NCBI GenBank assembly: GCA_002070755.1
Contig: MWDY01000173.1
Span: 1-15,869, forward strand
Reading direction: 5' to 3'
Source of the DNA: Spirochaetes bacterium ADurb.Bin110
GTDB taxonomy: Bacteria; Spirochaetota; Spirochaetia; Treponematales; Rectinemataceae
DNA: 15,869 bases
This document shows, one piece after another, positions 1-5,714 of the stretch. Under the pieces are notes generated by a model. The model was not told where the DNA came from and did no database searches. It saw nothing but the letters and a program-made list of their open reading frames with translations. The first letter of the stretch is position 1. Each line of letters starts with the position of its first letter. Made by a program: the position numbers and the translations under genes.

Positions 1-286
1 CATCGATAGATTGGCCAATCTCGACTTCTCCTTCAAAATTTCTAAACTCTCGGAGAATTCTTGTGGGCGCAATGCCCTCGGGAAACTGGCCTGCATAGGG
101 TTTGGTTACGCGAGTCTTCTTCTTCTCATATATGCCTACAAGAATGGCATCATAGCCATCTTTTTCAGCTGTCTTCTTTCCAACTACAAGATTAGGTGCG
201 ACCTGAACGACGGTGACAGGCACAACCTGGCCTATCTCGTCGAATACTTGGGTCATCCCTATTTTCTTTCCAATAACACCGATCAT
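1..286 (-). CDS. rplC: Ribosomal protein L3, N-terminal part (runs off the left edge)
   Basis: This is the 5' part of the gene for large-subunit protein L3, which binds 23S rRNA early in assembly and reaches towards the peptidyl transferase centre. The minus-strand frame opens with [19 protein letters not shown], the typical bacterial L3 N-terminus, and stays open for 95 codons to the window edge, so the C-terminal part is outside. The start at 286 is supported by AGGAG six bases upstream. It follows rpsJ after a 79-base spacer, the usual S10-operon order (S10, L3, then expected L4, L23, L2 beyond the window). The gene is cut by the window and shows no sign of being broken. The translation was read directly from the sequence. 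Confidence 0.95.
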   Translation of the reverse strand, partial: MIGVIGKKIGMTQVFDEIGQVVPVTVVQVAPNLVVGKKTAEKDGYDAILVGIYEKKKTRVTKPYAGQFPEGIAPTRILREFRNFEGEVEIGQSID

Positions 287-303
287 TCGGTACTCCTGCG
301 TTG

Positions 304-330
304 AACGCTTCCAGCACTAAGCCGGGCGTT
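304..330 (-). promoter_or_regulatory. Stem-loop in the rpsJ-rplC spacer
   Basis: On the transcript strand AACGC/GCGTT forms an outer 5-bp stem. CCGGC/GCTGG (one G-U pair) forms an inner 5-bp stem closing a 5-base loop, with a two-base AA bulge on one side. It ends 17 bases before the rplC start and about 10 bases before its ribosome binding site. There is no U-run, so it is not a terminator. It could affect rplC translation or mRNA stability; the function is inferred only from position. Confidence 0.4.
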
Positions 331-365
331 ACAGCATTCTCTTATTTGCCGCGACGGACAAAAGT

Positions 366-671
366 CTATTGCCTGATTTCGACATCGATTCCAGAGGGAA
401 GTTCGAGTTTCATGAGCGCATCCATAACTTCCGGCGTCGGCTCGATTATGTCGATTAGGCGCTTATGTGTCCTCATCTCGAACTGCTCACGGCTCTTCTT
501 GTGCACATGAGGCGATCGCAGCACCGTAAATTTATTTATGCGCGTCGGAAGCGGCACTGGTCCGGAGACCTTCGAGCCCGCATCTTGCACCGTTTTGATT
601 ATGCTTTTGGCGCTGTCATCCACTAGGCGCACGTCGAAGCCTCTGAGCTTGACTCGGATTCTGTCTTTCAT
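366..671 (-). CDS. rpsJ: 30S ribosomal protein S10 (NusE)
   Basis: S10 is a small-subunit head protein and also acts as NusE in transcription antitermination and transcription-translation coupling. The 101-residue product matches the family length. It carries hallmark stretches such as [31 protein letters not shown] and [17 protein letters not shown]. Two adjacent ATG codons exist (674 and 671). GGAGG lies only one base before the first and four before the second, so I take 671, giving MKDRIRVKL, which also fits the usual S10 N-terminus. A longer in-frame start at 704 would add a non-conserved extension. It is the first gene of the S10 operon here, downstream of the tuf terminator and a structured leader, with rplC following. 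Identity is certain; the start could be one codon off. Confidence 0.97.
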   Translation of the reverse strand: MKDRIRVKLRGFDVRLVDDSAKSIIKTVQDAGSKVSGPVPLPTRINKFTVLRSPHVHKKSREQFEMRTHKRLIDIIEPTPEVMDALMKLELPSGIDVEIRQ

Positions 672-726
672 CATTCCTCCAAAGATCTCTTGCACTTGCA
701 CCACAGGCCGTACCCAGGCAGGCGCG

Positions 727-783
727 CCTATGATGATAGGTGCGGGTGGATTGGGGAATCCACCCTTGGTATCGTGCTACCAA
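727..783 (-). promoter_or_regulatory. Three tandem hairpins in the rpsJ (S10 operon) leader
   Basis: Read on the minus strand, three perfect stem-loops follow each other almost without gaps. TTGGTA/TACCAA has a 6-base loop (766-783), GGGTGGAT/ATCCACCC has loop TCCCCA (744-765), and CCTAT/ATAGG has loop CATC (727-740). They sit between the predicted rpsJ promoter and the rpsJ ribosome binding site, within an approximately 145-base leader. In Escherichia coli the S10 operon leader is the target of L4 autoregulation; that this leader plays the same role is inference from position and structure. None of the three is followed by a U-run, so none looks like a terminator. Confidence 0.55.
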
Positions 784-790
784 ATCACAC

Positions 791-820
791 AAAAACGTGC
801 CCCTCTCAACGAAGGGCACG
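791..820 (-). terminator. Intrinsic terminator of tuf
   Basis: The transcript strand reads CGTGCCCTT, a 7-base loop, then AGGGGCACG, followed directly by TTTTT. That is a GC-rich 9-bp stem with one G-U pair plus a U-run, a canonical Rho-independent terminator 127 bases after the tuf stop codon. The stem overlaps the predicted start site of the rpsJ promoter immediately upstream. Confidence 0.85.
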
Positions 821-822
821 CA

Positions 823-851
823 ATATTAGCACTCGCAAGAATACTTGTCCA
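823..851 (-). promoter_or_regulatory. Predicted sigma70-type promoter for rpsJ/S10 operon
   Basis: TGGACA (846-851, 5 of 6 matches to TTGACA) is separated by 17 bases from TAATAT (823-828), which is preceded by TGC and so forms an extended -10. The expected start site near 816 lies inside the 5' arm of the tuf terminator. Since a strong terminator separates tuf from rpsJ, an S10-operon promoter is needed about here. This is a pattern match only. Confidence 0.55.
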
Positions 852-947
852 GTAGCTAACCCCTAGTTCGATTGCCTTTCCACAAGCCTATCGTGCACTA
901 CCTTTCGGGCACTTCAGGCAATCCTTAAGCAATAAGCCCTGAAACTC

Positions 948-2138
948 TTATGCGATAACCTCGGTTACCTGACCTGAGGCGACGGTGTGACCGCCTTCAC
1001 GGATAGCAAACTTAAGCCCTTTCTCCATGGCAATCGGGTAAATGAGCTCTACTTCGATCTCGCTATTGTCGCCGGGCATTATCATGTCTCTGCCTTCGGG
1101 GAGCGTTACCATACCTGTGATATCGGTGGTTCTGAAATAGAACTGAGGACGATAGCCTGTAAAGAAGGGACTATGTCGCCCGCCTTCCTCTTTGGTAAGG
1201 CAGTAGATCTGACCTCTGAATTTTGTGTGGGGAGTTATAGTCCCCGGCTTGGCGAGAACTTGTCCGCGCTCCACTTCTTTCTTTTCAATGCCACGGAGAA
1301 GAGTACCGATATTGTCGCCAGCCCTACCTTCATCAAGCGTCTTGTTGAACATCTCGACACCTGTAACGACAGTGGTCTTTGTCGGATGAATGCCCACGAT
1401 CTCTACAGTATCATTTACATGGACTATACCGCGATCGACACGACCGGTAACAACCGTGCCGCGGCCAGAGATTGTAAAGACGTCCTCGATAGGCATAAGG
1501 AAGGGCTTGTCGATGTCGCGAACTGGATCTGGAAAGTAGCTGTCCATTGCATCCAAAAGCTCTTCGATGCACTTAGTGGCTTCGGGGTTGTCCGGCTCGG
1601 TCATTGCCTCAAACGCAGAACCGCGAATGATGGGGGTCTTATCGCCGGGGAATCCATAGAAGTTTAGCAGGTCCCGTACTTCTTCCTCTACGATATCGAT
1701 GAGTTCGGGGTCATCTACGAGATCGATCTTATTGAGGAATACGATAATCGCCGGTACTCCAACCTGACGAGCCAGCAGCACGTGCTCTCTGGTCTGTGGC
1801 ATGACAGAGTCAGGAGCGGATACGACAAGGATTGCACCATCCATCTGCGCTGCGCCAGTGATCATGTTCTTGATGTAGTCTGCGTGACCCGGGCAGTCGA
1901 TGTGTGCGTAATGCCGCTTATTCGACTGATACTCGAGGTGTCTGGTGCTGATGGTAATACCACGTGCCTTTTCTTCCGGTGCTTTATCGATTTCTTCATA
2001 CTTAAGAACTTTGTCGCCGAACTTGCGCCCGCAGTACATGGTGATGGCCGCACTAAGCGTCGTCTTGCCATGGTCGATGTGTCCGATGGTACCAACGTTC
2101 ATATGAGGTTTGGTACGCTCGAATTTTTCTTTGGCCAT
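948..2138 (-). CDS. tuf: Elongation factor Tu
   Basis: EF-Tu is the GTPase that brings aminoacyl-tRNA to the ribosomal A site. The 396-residue protein has the P-loop GHIDHGKT at 19-26, the switch I sequence RGITIS around 59-64, DCPGH at 81-85 with the catalytic His, NKID at 136-139 and GSAF at 173-176. Domains 2 and 3 follow ([24 protein letters not shown]). The start at 2138 follows AGGAGG by 8 bases. An in-frame upstream ATG at 2312 would add 58 residues with no counterpart in EF-Tu and is rejected. It matches Treponema-type EF-Tu (for example RHLEYQS and a SAPD stretch instead of the commoner SAAD). With its own promoter (2268-2296) and terminator (791-820) it looks like a single-gene unit, a sensible arrangement for one of the most abundant cell proteins. 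Confidence 0.99.
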   Translation of the reverse strand: MAKEKFERTKPHMNVGTIGHIDHGKTTLSAAITMYCGRKFGDKVLKYEEIDKAPEEKARGITISTRHLEYQSNKRHYAHIDCPGHADYIKNMITGAAQMDGAILVVSAPDSVMPQTREHVLLARQVGVPAIIVFLNKIDLVDDPELIDIVEEEVRDLLNFYGFPGDKTPIIRGSAFEAMTEPDNPEATKCIEELLDAMDSYFPDPVRDIDKPFLMPIEDVFTISGRGTVVTGRVDRGIVHVNDTVEIVGIHPTKTTVVTGVEMFNKTLDEGRAGDNIGTLLRGIEKKEVERGQVLAKPGTITPHTKFRGQIYCLTKEEGGRHSPFFTGYRPQFYFRTTDITGMVTLPEGRDMIMPGDNSEIEVELIYPIAMEKGLKFAIREGGHTVASGQVTEVIA

Positions 2139-2214
2139 ATAAATCTCCTCCTTGGCTTCGTCACCGGCTGTTCGCGATATTTCAATACATGAAAGTACCA
2201 CGAATACCGTCCGC

Positions 2215-2228
2215 CGGCATCGATGCCG
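2215..2228 (-). promoter_or_regulatory. Palindrome in the tuf leader
   Basis: CGGCATCGATGCCG is a perfect 14-base palindrome in the approximately 120-base 5' leader predicted for tuf. As RNA it can fold into CGGCA/TGCCG with a TCGA loop. It sits between two direct copies of CCGGCGG. It has no U-run. It could be a leader hairpin or a protein-binding palindrome; neither role is shown. Confidence 0.35.
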
Positions 2229-2267
2229 CCGGATACTACGCCATAATTTACTTGTTTGAGCGTTCGG

Positions 2268-2296
2268 ATTATAAGCAAAGAATTGAGATTGCGCAA
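2268..2296 (-). promoter_or_regulatory. Predicted sigma70-type promoter for tuf
   Basis: A perfect TATAAT (2268-2273) lies 17 bases downstream of TTGCGC (2291-2296), which matches only the first three positions of TTGACA. The start site would be near 2261, giving a leader of about 120 bases. The spacer between the EF-G gene stop (2382) and tuf is 243 bases, much longer than a simple intercistronic gap, which fits an independent promoter. Confidence 0.6.
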
Positions 2297-2381
2297 TAGC
2301 CTTATAGAGCAAAAGCGCTTTTTTCTTTCCTAGAAAATATATGTACCTACATATCAGGAAATCTGGATATAGAAATCCATC

Positions 2382-4496
2382 TCAATATTCGTTCACATTG
2401 CCGTAATGATCGAATTTTGCTTGGTAAATGCCGCGCCCTTCTGTGATGGATCGCAACGAGGTTGTGTATCCAAAGAGGTTCTCCATAGGCGCGTAGGCTA
2501 TGATGGACTTTATGCCTCCCTCATCCTCTACAGCTTCGATTCTAGCTTGTCGAGCTTGCAACGAAGCAAGGGCAGCGCCAAACCATGTATCCGGTACTTC
2601 GACAGAAACCTGGACGATTGGCACAAGTATATGGCTGCCAGCAAGGCTCACTGCCTTACGTAGGATTGCGGAGGCTGCAGCTTCCACTGCTGTCTCTGCA
2701 CGTCTGTCGCCGCTCGTGGGGGCTATGATCCGCTCAATAATCAGTTTAGCCCCCACAATAGGCCATCCACCTGATGGTCCAACGGCAAAAGCAGTCTCTG
2801 CCGCCCGATGCAGAGCTGCCTCGTAGTTAGCCGAAAGCCGCAATCCCTGTGCAAAAATAATCTGGTTTTCATCCTTGCCTTTCTGGTTTTCCAATAAGAT
2901 GCCCAAGGTTACCGAAAGTTTTTCACCACCAAAATCGCCTGTGAATTCTTCTTCGATATGGACGGGTTTTATGAGTCGCTCGACCTTGGGAACCTGAGGA
3001 TGCCCGGCCCTAACACGAAGTCCATATTCTTTCTGCAAGCGCTCGAGCACTATATCGAGATGCAATTCTCCTTGACCTGCTATTGTTATGCGGCCGGTTT
3101 CTTTTTCTTCATCTAGCATGAGGCCTGCATCTTCAAAACTGAAGCGTCTAAGGGCATTGCGCAATTTTGGGAGATCTTGCTGCGAGGTGGGTTCGAGAGC
3201 TATGGACACCAGAGGTTCGGGATTTTTAAAAGATTCATATACAAGTTGAAGATGGGGTTCACATAGAGTGCTGCCTGCTTCCACATAGGAAAGATATGCT
3301 CCCACTATTTCTCCCGCGACTGCTGAATCGATTTGCTCGATTTCAGCCCCGTTTATCCCATAGAGGTGTTTTATCTGAGCAATCTTTTTAAAAGGCATTG
3401 CCATGGCCTTCATGCCTTCATGGATCCTGCCTGACCATATGCGAATCCAAGCCAGTGTGTTGAGATTGACATCAAGGGCCGTCTTGAAAGTATATGCAGA
3501 AAACGGAGCATCTGGTTTGGCTTCCAGTCTGATTTCCTTTCCGGTTTTCATGTCCTTTGCAGAAGGGCAGCCACGAGAATATGGATCAGGGAGATAGTCG
3601 ATTATCGCATCCAGAAGAAGCTGGCTGGAGATGTCGGAAAAAGAAGAACCACATAGAATCGGCGTCAGTTCCTGCCGCCAGATGGGTGCACTAAGCGCGG
3701 ATCGGATTTCCTTATCAGAGACGGCCTTTCCGTTTATGAGTTTTTCCATCAGGGAATCATCATACATACTTACACGATCGAGAAGCTTTTCTCGAGATTC
3801 TAGAGCAAGGTTGCGCATCTCTTCGGTAATAGGAGCTTTTTCTATAGGAAGAGGATATTCTGCTGATGCGATCCGAGGCTCATCGCTCTTAGTCTCTGTC
3901 TCATACTCTTCTTTGTTCGACAAGGCAGGATACCAACACATGTCGATCAGATCCACAATGCCATTCCAGCTATAATCTTCGAAGGTGGGTATCTGTAGGG
4001 GCAGAACCGGCTCGCCGAGCTCACCTGCTATCTCTTTCACTGCGCTAAAAAAATCGGCACCTCGCCTGTCCATCTTGTTTATGAAGTAGATTCTCGGAAT
4101 ATGATGAGCTCTGCAGCCTGTGGCGATAAAGCCAGTTCTAACCTGAACGCCAGATACCGCACAGAGAACGATCACTGCACCATCTAGAACACGGAGAACT
4201 CTGTCTACCTCGGCACTAAAATCTACGTGGCCTGGAGTATCCAGCAAATTGAATAGGACTCCTTTATGGACAAAGCGTACGGCCGCTGTTTTTATGGTTA
4301 TTCCGTGTTGGCGCTCAACGGTCAAGTAGTCGGTTGTAGTGGTGCCTTCATCGACATTTCCTGCTTTTTTTCGCACGCCCGCGACATGTAGAATACGTTC
4401 GGTAATAGATGTTTTGCCGGCATCTATATGTGCGAGAATACCTATGTTTCTAATAGGCGCCCCTAGGCTTTTTTCAGGCGTCTTCGATAAATCCAT
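2382..4496 (-). CDS. Elongation factor G family GTPase, divergent EF-G2/recycling-like paralogue
   Basis: A 704-residue protein with the full EF-G layout. The GTPase domain has AHIDAGKT at 22-29, GITI at 65-68, DTPGH at 86-90 and NKMD at 140-143. G5 is at about 283-286, domain III has GQGELHLDI at 474-482, and domain V ends with FGYTTSLRSITEGRG. Domain IV is unusual: the GGRGQYGHV-type loop is missing (EEFTGDFGGEKL at 516-526 instead). The tip loop, which in translocating EF-G carries a conserved His (GSYHDVDSS in E. coli), reads APTSGDRRAET at 592-602 and has no His. Spirochaetes are known to carry two EF-Gs with separate translocation and recycling roles, and this one looks like the recycling (EF-G2, mitochondrial GFM2-like) type. 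It has no Shine-Dalgarno and sits right after the rpsG terminator. It occupies the classical fusA place, so 'fusA' by position alone would mislead. Family certain, subtype inferred. Confidence 0.9.
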   Translation of the reverse strand: MDLSKTPEKSLGAPIRNIGILAHIDAGKTSITERILHVAGVRKKAGNVDEGTTTTDYLTVERQHGITIKTAAVRFVHKGVLFNLLDTPGHVDFSAEVDRVLRVLDGAVIVLCAVSGVQVRTGFIATGCRAHHIPRIYFINKMDRRGADFFSAVKEIAGELGEPVLPLQIPTFEDYSWNGIVDLIDMCWYPALSNKEEYETETKSDEPRIASAEYPLPIEKAPITEEMRNLALESREKLLDRVSMYDDSLMEKLINGKAVSDKEIRSALSAPIWRQELTPILCGSSFSDISSQLLLDAIIDYLPDPYSRGCPSAKDMKTGKEIRLEAKPDAPFSAYTFKTALDVNLNTLAWIRIWSGRIHEGMKAMAMPFKKIAQIKHLYGINGAEIEQIDSAVAGEIVGAYLSYVEAGSTLCEPHLQLVYESFKNPEPLVSIALEPTSQQDLPKLRNALRRFSFEDAGLMLDEEKETGRITIAGQGELHLDIVLERLQKEYGLRVRAGHPQVPKVERLIKPVHIEEEFTGDFGGEKLSVTLGILLENQKGKDENQIIFAQGLRLSANYEAALHRAAETAFAVGPSGGWPIVGAKLIIERIIAPTSGDRRAETAVEAAASAILRKAVSLAGSHILVPIVQVSVEVPDTWFGAALASLQARQARIEAVEDEGGIKSIIAYAPMENLFGYTTSLRSITEGRGIYQAKFDHYGNVNEY

Positions 4497-4505
4497 CGCA
4501 ATATC

Positions 4506-4514
4506 AATATATCA
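4506..4514 (-). promoter_or_regulatory. Possible extended -10 promoter giving a near-leaderless EF-G mRNA
   Basis: The transcript strand shows TGATATATT: a TGN extension followed by TATATT (5 of 6 matches to TATAAT). The position 17 bases upstream is only TTTTTT, part of the rpsG terminator U-run, so a -35 is essentially absent. The start site would fall at about 4499, three bases before the ATG at 4494-4496. This would explain the absence of a Shine-Dalgarno. It rests on one short motif in AT-rich sequence. Confidence 0.35.
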
Positions 4515-4528
4515 GAGCCAAATCAAAG

Positions 4529-4555
4529 AAAAAAGCCGCCTTTGTAAGGCGGCTT
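4529..4555 (-). terminator. Strong intrinsic terminator of the rpsL-rpsG unit
   Basis: The transcript strand reads AAGCCGCCTT, a 3-base loop, then AAGGCGGCTT: a perfect 10-bp stem whose last bases run into a TTTTTT tract (4529-4534). This is one of the cleanest Rho-independent terminators one can draw. It lies 74 bases after the rpsG stop codon, and the U-run ends 32 bases before the EF-G gene start, so it separates rpsL-rpsG from the EF-G gene. Confidence 0.92.
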
Positions 4556-4568
4556 GGAATATGAACAT

Positions 4569-4662
4569 GCAAAAGCTTTATTCGCTAAACGCCATCGCTG
4601 CGCGCTGCCTACCGCATGCTTTTGCTCATTACCACCTGTAATGCGCAAAAGCTTTATTCGCT
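4569..4662 (-). repeat. 18-base direct repeat: rpsG 3' end copied after its stop codon
   Basis: AGCGAATAAAGCTTTTGC on the minus strand occurs twice: inside the last codons of rpsG (4645-4662, encoding part of EANKAFA) and again in the 3' untranslated region (4569-4586). Both copies are preceded within a few bases by ATGGC, so the similarity reaches about 26 bases with small differences. It looks like a local duplication of the rpsG 3' end. Confidence 0.8.
4618..4652 (-). promoter_or_regulatory. Hairpin spanning the rpsG stop codon
   Basis: On the transcript strand GCTTTTGC-G-CATTAC pairs with GTAATG-A-GCAAAAGC around the 5-base loop AGGTG, giving 14 base pairs with a single G/A mismatch. The UAA stop (4629-4631) lies in the 3' arm of the stem. 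The 3' arm GCAAAAGC could instead pair with the second GCTTTTGC at 4569-4576, so two structures exclude each other. No function is established. Confidence 0.55.
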
Positions 4663-5099
4663 TCAGCCATTTTGTGCATGTCGTCTTTCTTTTTAATGGC
4701 GGCTCCGGTGTTGTTAAAGGCATCGAAAAACTCATCGGCAAGACATTCGGACATCGACTTACCAGTTCTAGCGCGAGCTGCCTGTATGATCCAGCGCATC
4801 GCAAGAGCTTCTCGGCGCGATTCACGTATCTCGATTGGCACCTGATAGGTTGCACCGCCCACACGGCGGGATTTTACCTCGATTAATGGCTTAACATTCT
4901 CAATCGCTTTGCTAAAGGCATCTAGAGCTGGTTGACCGGATCTCTGCTGAAGGAGATCGAGGGCATCATACATTATGCCGGTACAGACAGATTTCTTGCC
5001 TTCCCACATCATTCTGCAGATAAAACGAGAGATGGTAGCCGAATTATATTTGACATCAGGGGCATGTCCCCTGTCGATCGCTTTCTTTTTTCTTCCCAT
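4629..5099 (-). CDS. rpsG: 30S ribosomal protein S7
   Basis: S7 nucleates assembly of the 30S head by binding the 3' major domain of 16S rRNA and lines the E site. The 156-residue product is full length: MGRKKKAIDRG start, VGGATYQVPIE around residue 80, RRxALAMRWI in the middle and the classic C-terminus EANKAFAHYRW. The start at 5099 has GAGG seven bases upstream. rpsL ends 12 bases before it, so the two are co-transcribed and probably translationally linked. In E. coli S7 represses its own operon at the rpsL-rpsG junction; here that junction is too short (12 bases) to host the same site. The last codons form a hairpin with the 3' untranslated region. Confidence 0.99.
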   Translation of the reverse strand: MGRKKKAIDRGHAPDVKYNSATISRFICRMMWEGKKSVCTGIMYDALDLLQQRSGQPALDAFSKAIENVKPLIEVKSRRVGGATYQVPIEIRESRREALAMRWIIQAARARTGKSMSECLADEFFDAFNNTGAAIKKKDDMHKMAEANKAFAHYRW

Positions 5100-5111
5100 T
5101 TATTACCTCGC

Positions 5112-5486
5112 TCAAGCCTTTGGCTTCTTTGCGCCATATTTTGAGCGACCCTGTTTGCGGTCTTCGACTCCGAGCGCATCTTTTGTTCCACGGATGATAT
5201 GATAGCGAACTCCAGGAAGGTCCTTAACACGACCGCCACGGACGAGCACCGCAGAGTGCTCCTGAAGATTGTGCCCAATTCCCGGAATATATGCGGTCAC
5301 CTCAATACCGTTGGTTAGTCGCACACGCGCCACCTTTCGGAGAGCTGAGTTTGGCTTCTTCGGCGTTACTGTCATAACACGTGTACAAACACCTCGGCGT
5401 TGTGGGCATCCCATCAGCGCTGGCGATTTAGTTTTCCACTTAGTTTGCTTCCTTCCATTTCGGATTAACTGGTTAATCGTCGGCAT
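5112..5486 (-). CDS. rpsL: 30S ribosomal protein S12
   Basis: S12 lies at the decoding centre and controls tRNA selection accuracy. The 124-residue protein aligns over its whole length with the E. coli protein and keeps the same numbering. [11 protein letters not shown] holds Lys43 and Lys44, and [12 protein letters not shown] holds Lys88 and Asp89. The usual streptomycin-resistance positions are therefore wild type, and the Asp that is methylthiolated in many bacteria is present. The start at 5486 ([14 protein letters not shown]) fits the family; GGGAGT lies 11 bases upstream, a rather long spacing. An in-frame ATG at 5525 would add 13 non-conserved residues. It is the first gene of a two-gene unit with rpsG, with its own promoter at 5599-5628. 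Confidence 0.99.
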   Translation of the reverse strand: MPTINQLIRNGRKQTKWKTKSPALMGCPQRRGVCTRVMTVTPKKPNSALRKVARVRLTNGIEVTAYIPGIGHNLQEHSAVLVRGGRVKDLPGVRYHIIRGTKDALGVEDRKQGRSKYGAKKPKA

Positions 5487-5562
5487 ATAAGCTCTAGACT
5501 CCCTTTCCTCCGCTCGCTTCAGCATCGCGCGCGGTTTTCTTCAATATAATTTATATTCCGGA

Positions 5563-5592
5563 CTGCAAAAACTGCGGTGTCTGTTTTCGCAG
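5563..5592 (-). promoter_or_regulatory. Stem-loop at the predicted 5' end of the rpsL mRNA
   Basis: CTGCGAAAAC and GTTTTTGCAG on the transcript strand form a 10-bp stem with one G-U pair and a 10-base loop. The first base of the stem falls on the start site predicted from the promoter at 5599-5628, so the mRNA would begin with this hairpin. A 5'-terminal stem often slows RNA decay; a regulatory role is also possible. No U-run follows. Confidence 0.5.
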
Positions 5593-5598
5593 CGGTGT

Positions 5599-5628
5599 AG
5601 AATACCTTTCTCAACCATTACATGTCAA
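5599..5628 (-). promoter_or_regulatory. Predicted sigma70-type promoter for rpsL-rpsG
   Basis: A perfect TTGACA (5623-5628) is followed after 18 bases by TATTCT (5599-5604, 4 of 6 matches). It sits in the 228-base spacer between the rpoC stop and the rpsL start, and would give a leader of about 106 bases. No convincing terminator follows rpoC, so read-through from rpoBC may add to this promoter. Confidence 0.65.
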
Positions 5629-5630
5629 GA

Positions 5631-5690
5631 CCTATGGCTTCCTCTGCCAGAAGAAGGCCTTATAACCTAATCATAAATCTATGCCATAGG
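5631..5690. repeat. 8-bp inverted repeat upstream of the rpsL promoter
   Basis: CCTATGGC (5631-5638) and GCCATAGG (5683-5690) are exact inverted copies 44 bases apart, just upstream of the -35 box. The right copy overlaps a smaller hairpin (CTATG/CATAG). They could be paired operator half-sites or a loose stem in the rpoC 3' untranslated region. Repeats of this length can arise by chance. Confidence 0.25.
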
Positions 5691-5714
5691 ACAGGCTCTA
5701 AAGCACCTAGTCCC

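Noticed and set aside
672..947. Possible tRNA gene in the tuf-rpsJ spacer (tRNA genes often flank tuf; short TTCGATT and GGTAGC motifs present)
   Set aside because: No cloverleaf can be drawn: the T-arm-like motif has no matching stem, and there is no acceptor stem of 7 bp. The stems found are better explained by a terminator and leader hairpins.
987..1667. Long plus-strand open frame of 226 codons opposite tuf, and similar plus-strand frames across rpoB, rpoC and the EF-G gene
   Set aside because: They lie wholly antisense to highly conserved genes, carry no recognisable domain and have no convincing ribosome binding sites; they are products of codon bias on the coding strand.
2139..2312. 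58-residue N-terminal extension of EF-Tu from an ATG at 2312
   Set aside because: The extension has no EF-Tu counterpart, overlaps the predicted promoter, and the ATG at 2138 has an AGGAGG at ideal spacing followed by the conserved MAKEKF start.
2310..2381. Terminator after the EF-G gene (AAAAGCGCTTTT and small AT-rich palindromes)
   Set aside because: Stems are short and AT-rich with no clear U-run after them; read-through into tuf cannot be excluded, so no terminator is called.
4523..4864. Small extra frame overlapping rpsG and ending in LANKAFACSYSK... as a possible alternative S7 C-terminus
   Set aside because: S7 already ends correctly at EANKAFAHYRW followed by TAA. The downstream frame mostly overlaps rpsG in another phase; only the duplicated piece resembles S7.
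5352..5364. Streptomycin-resistance change in S12
   Set aside because: Lys43, Lys44 and Lys88 are all wild type.
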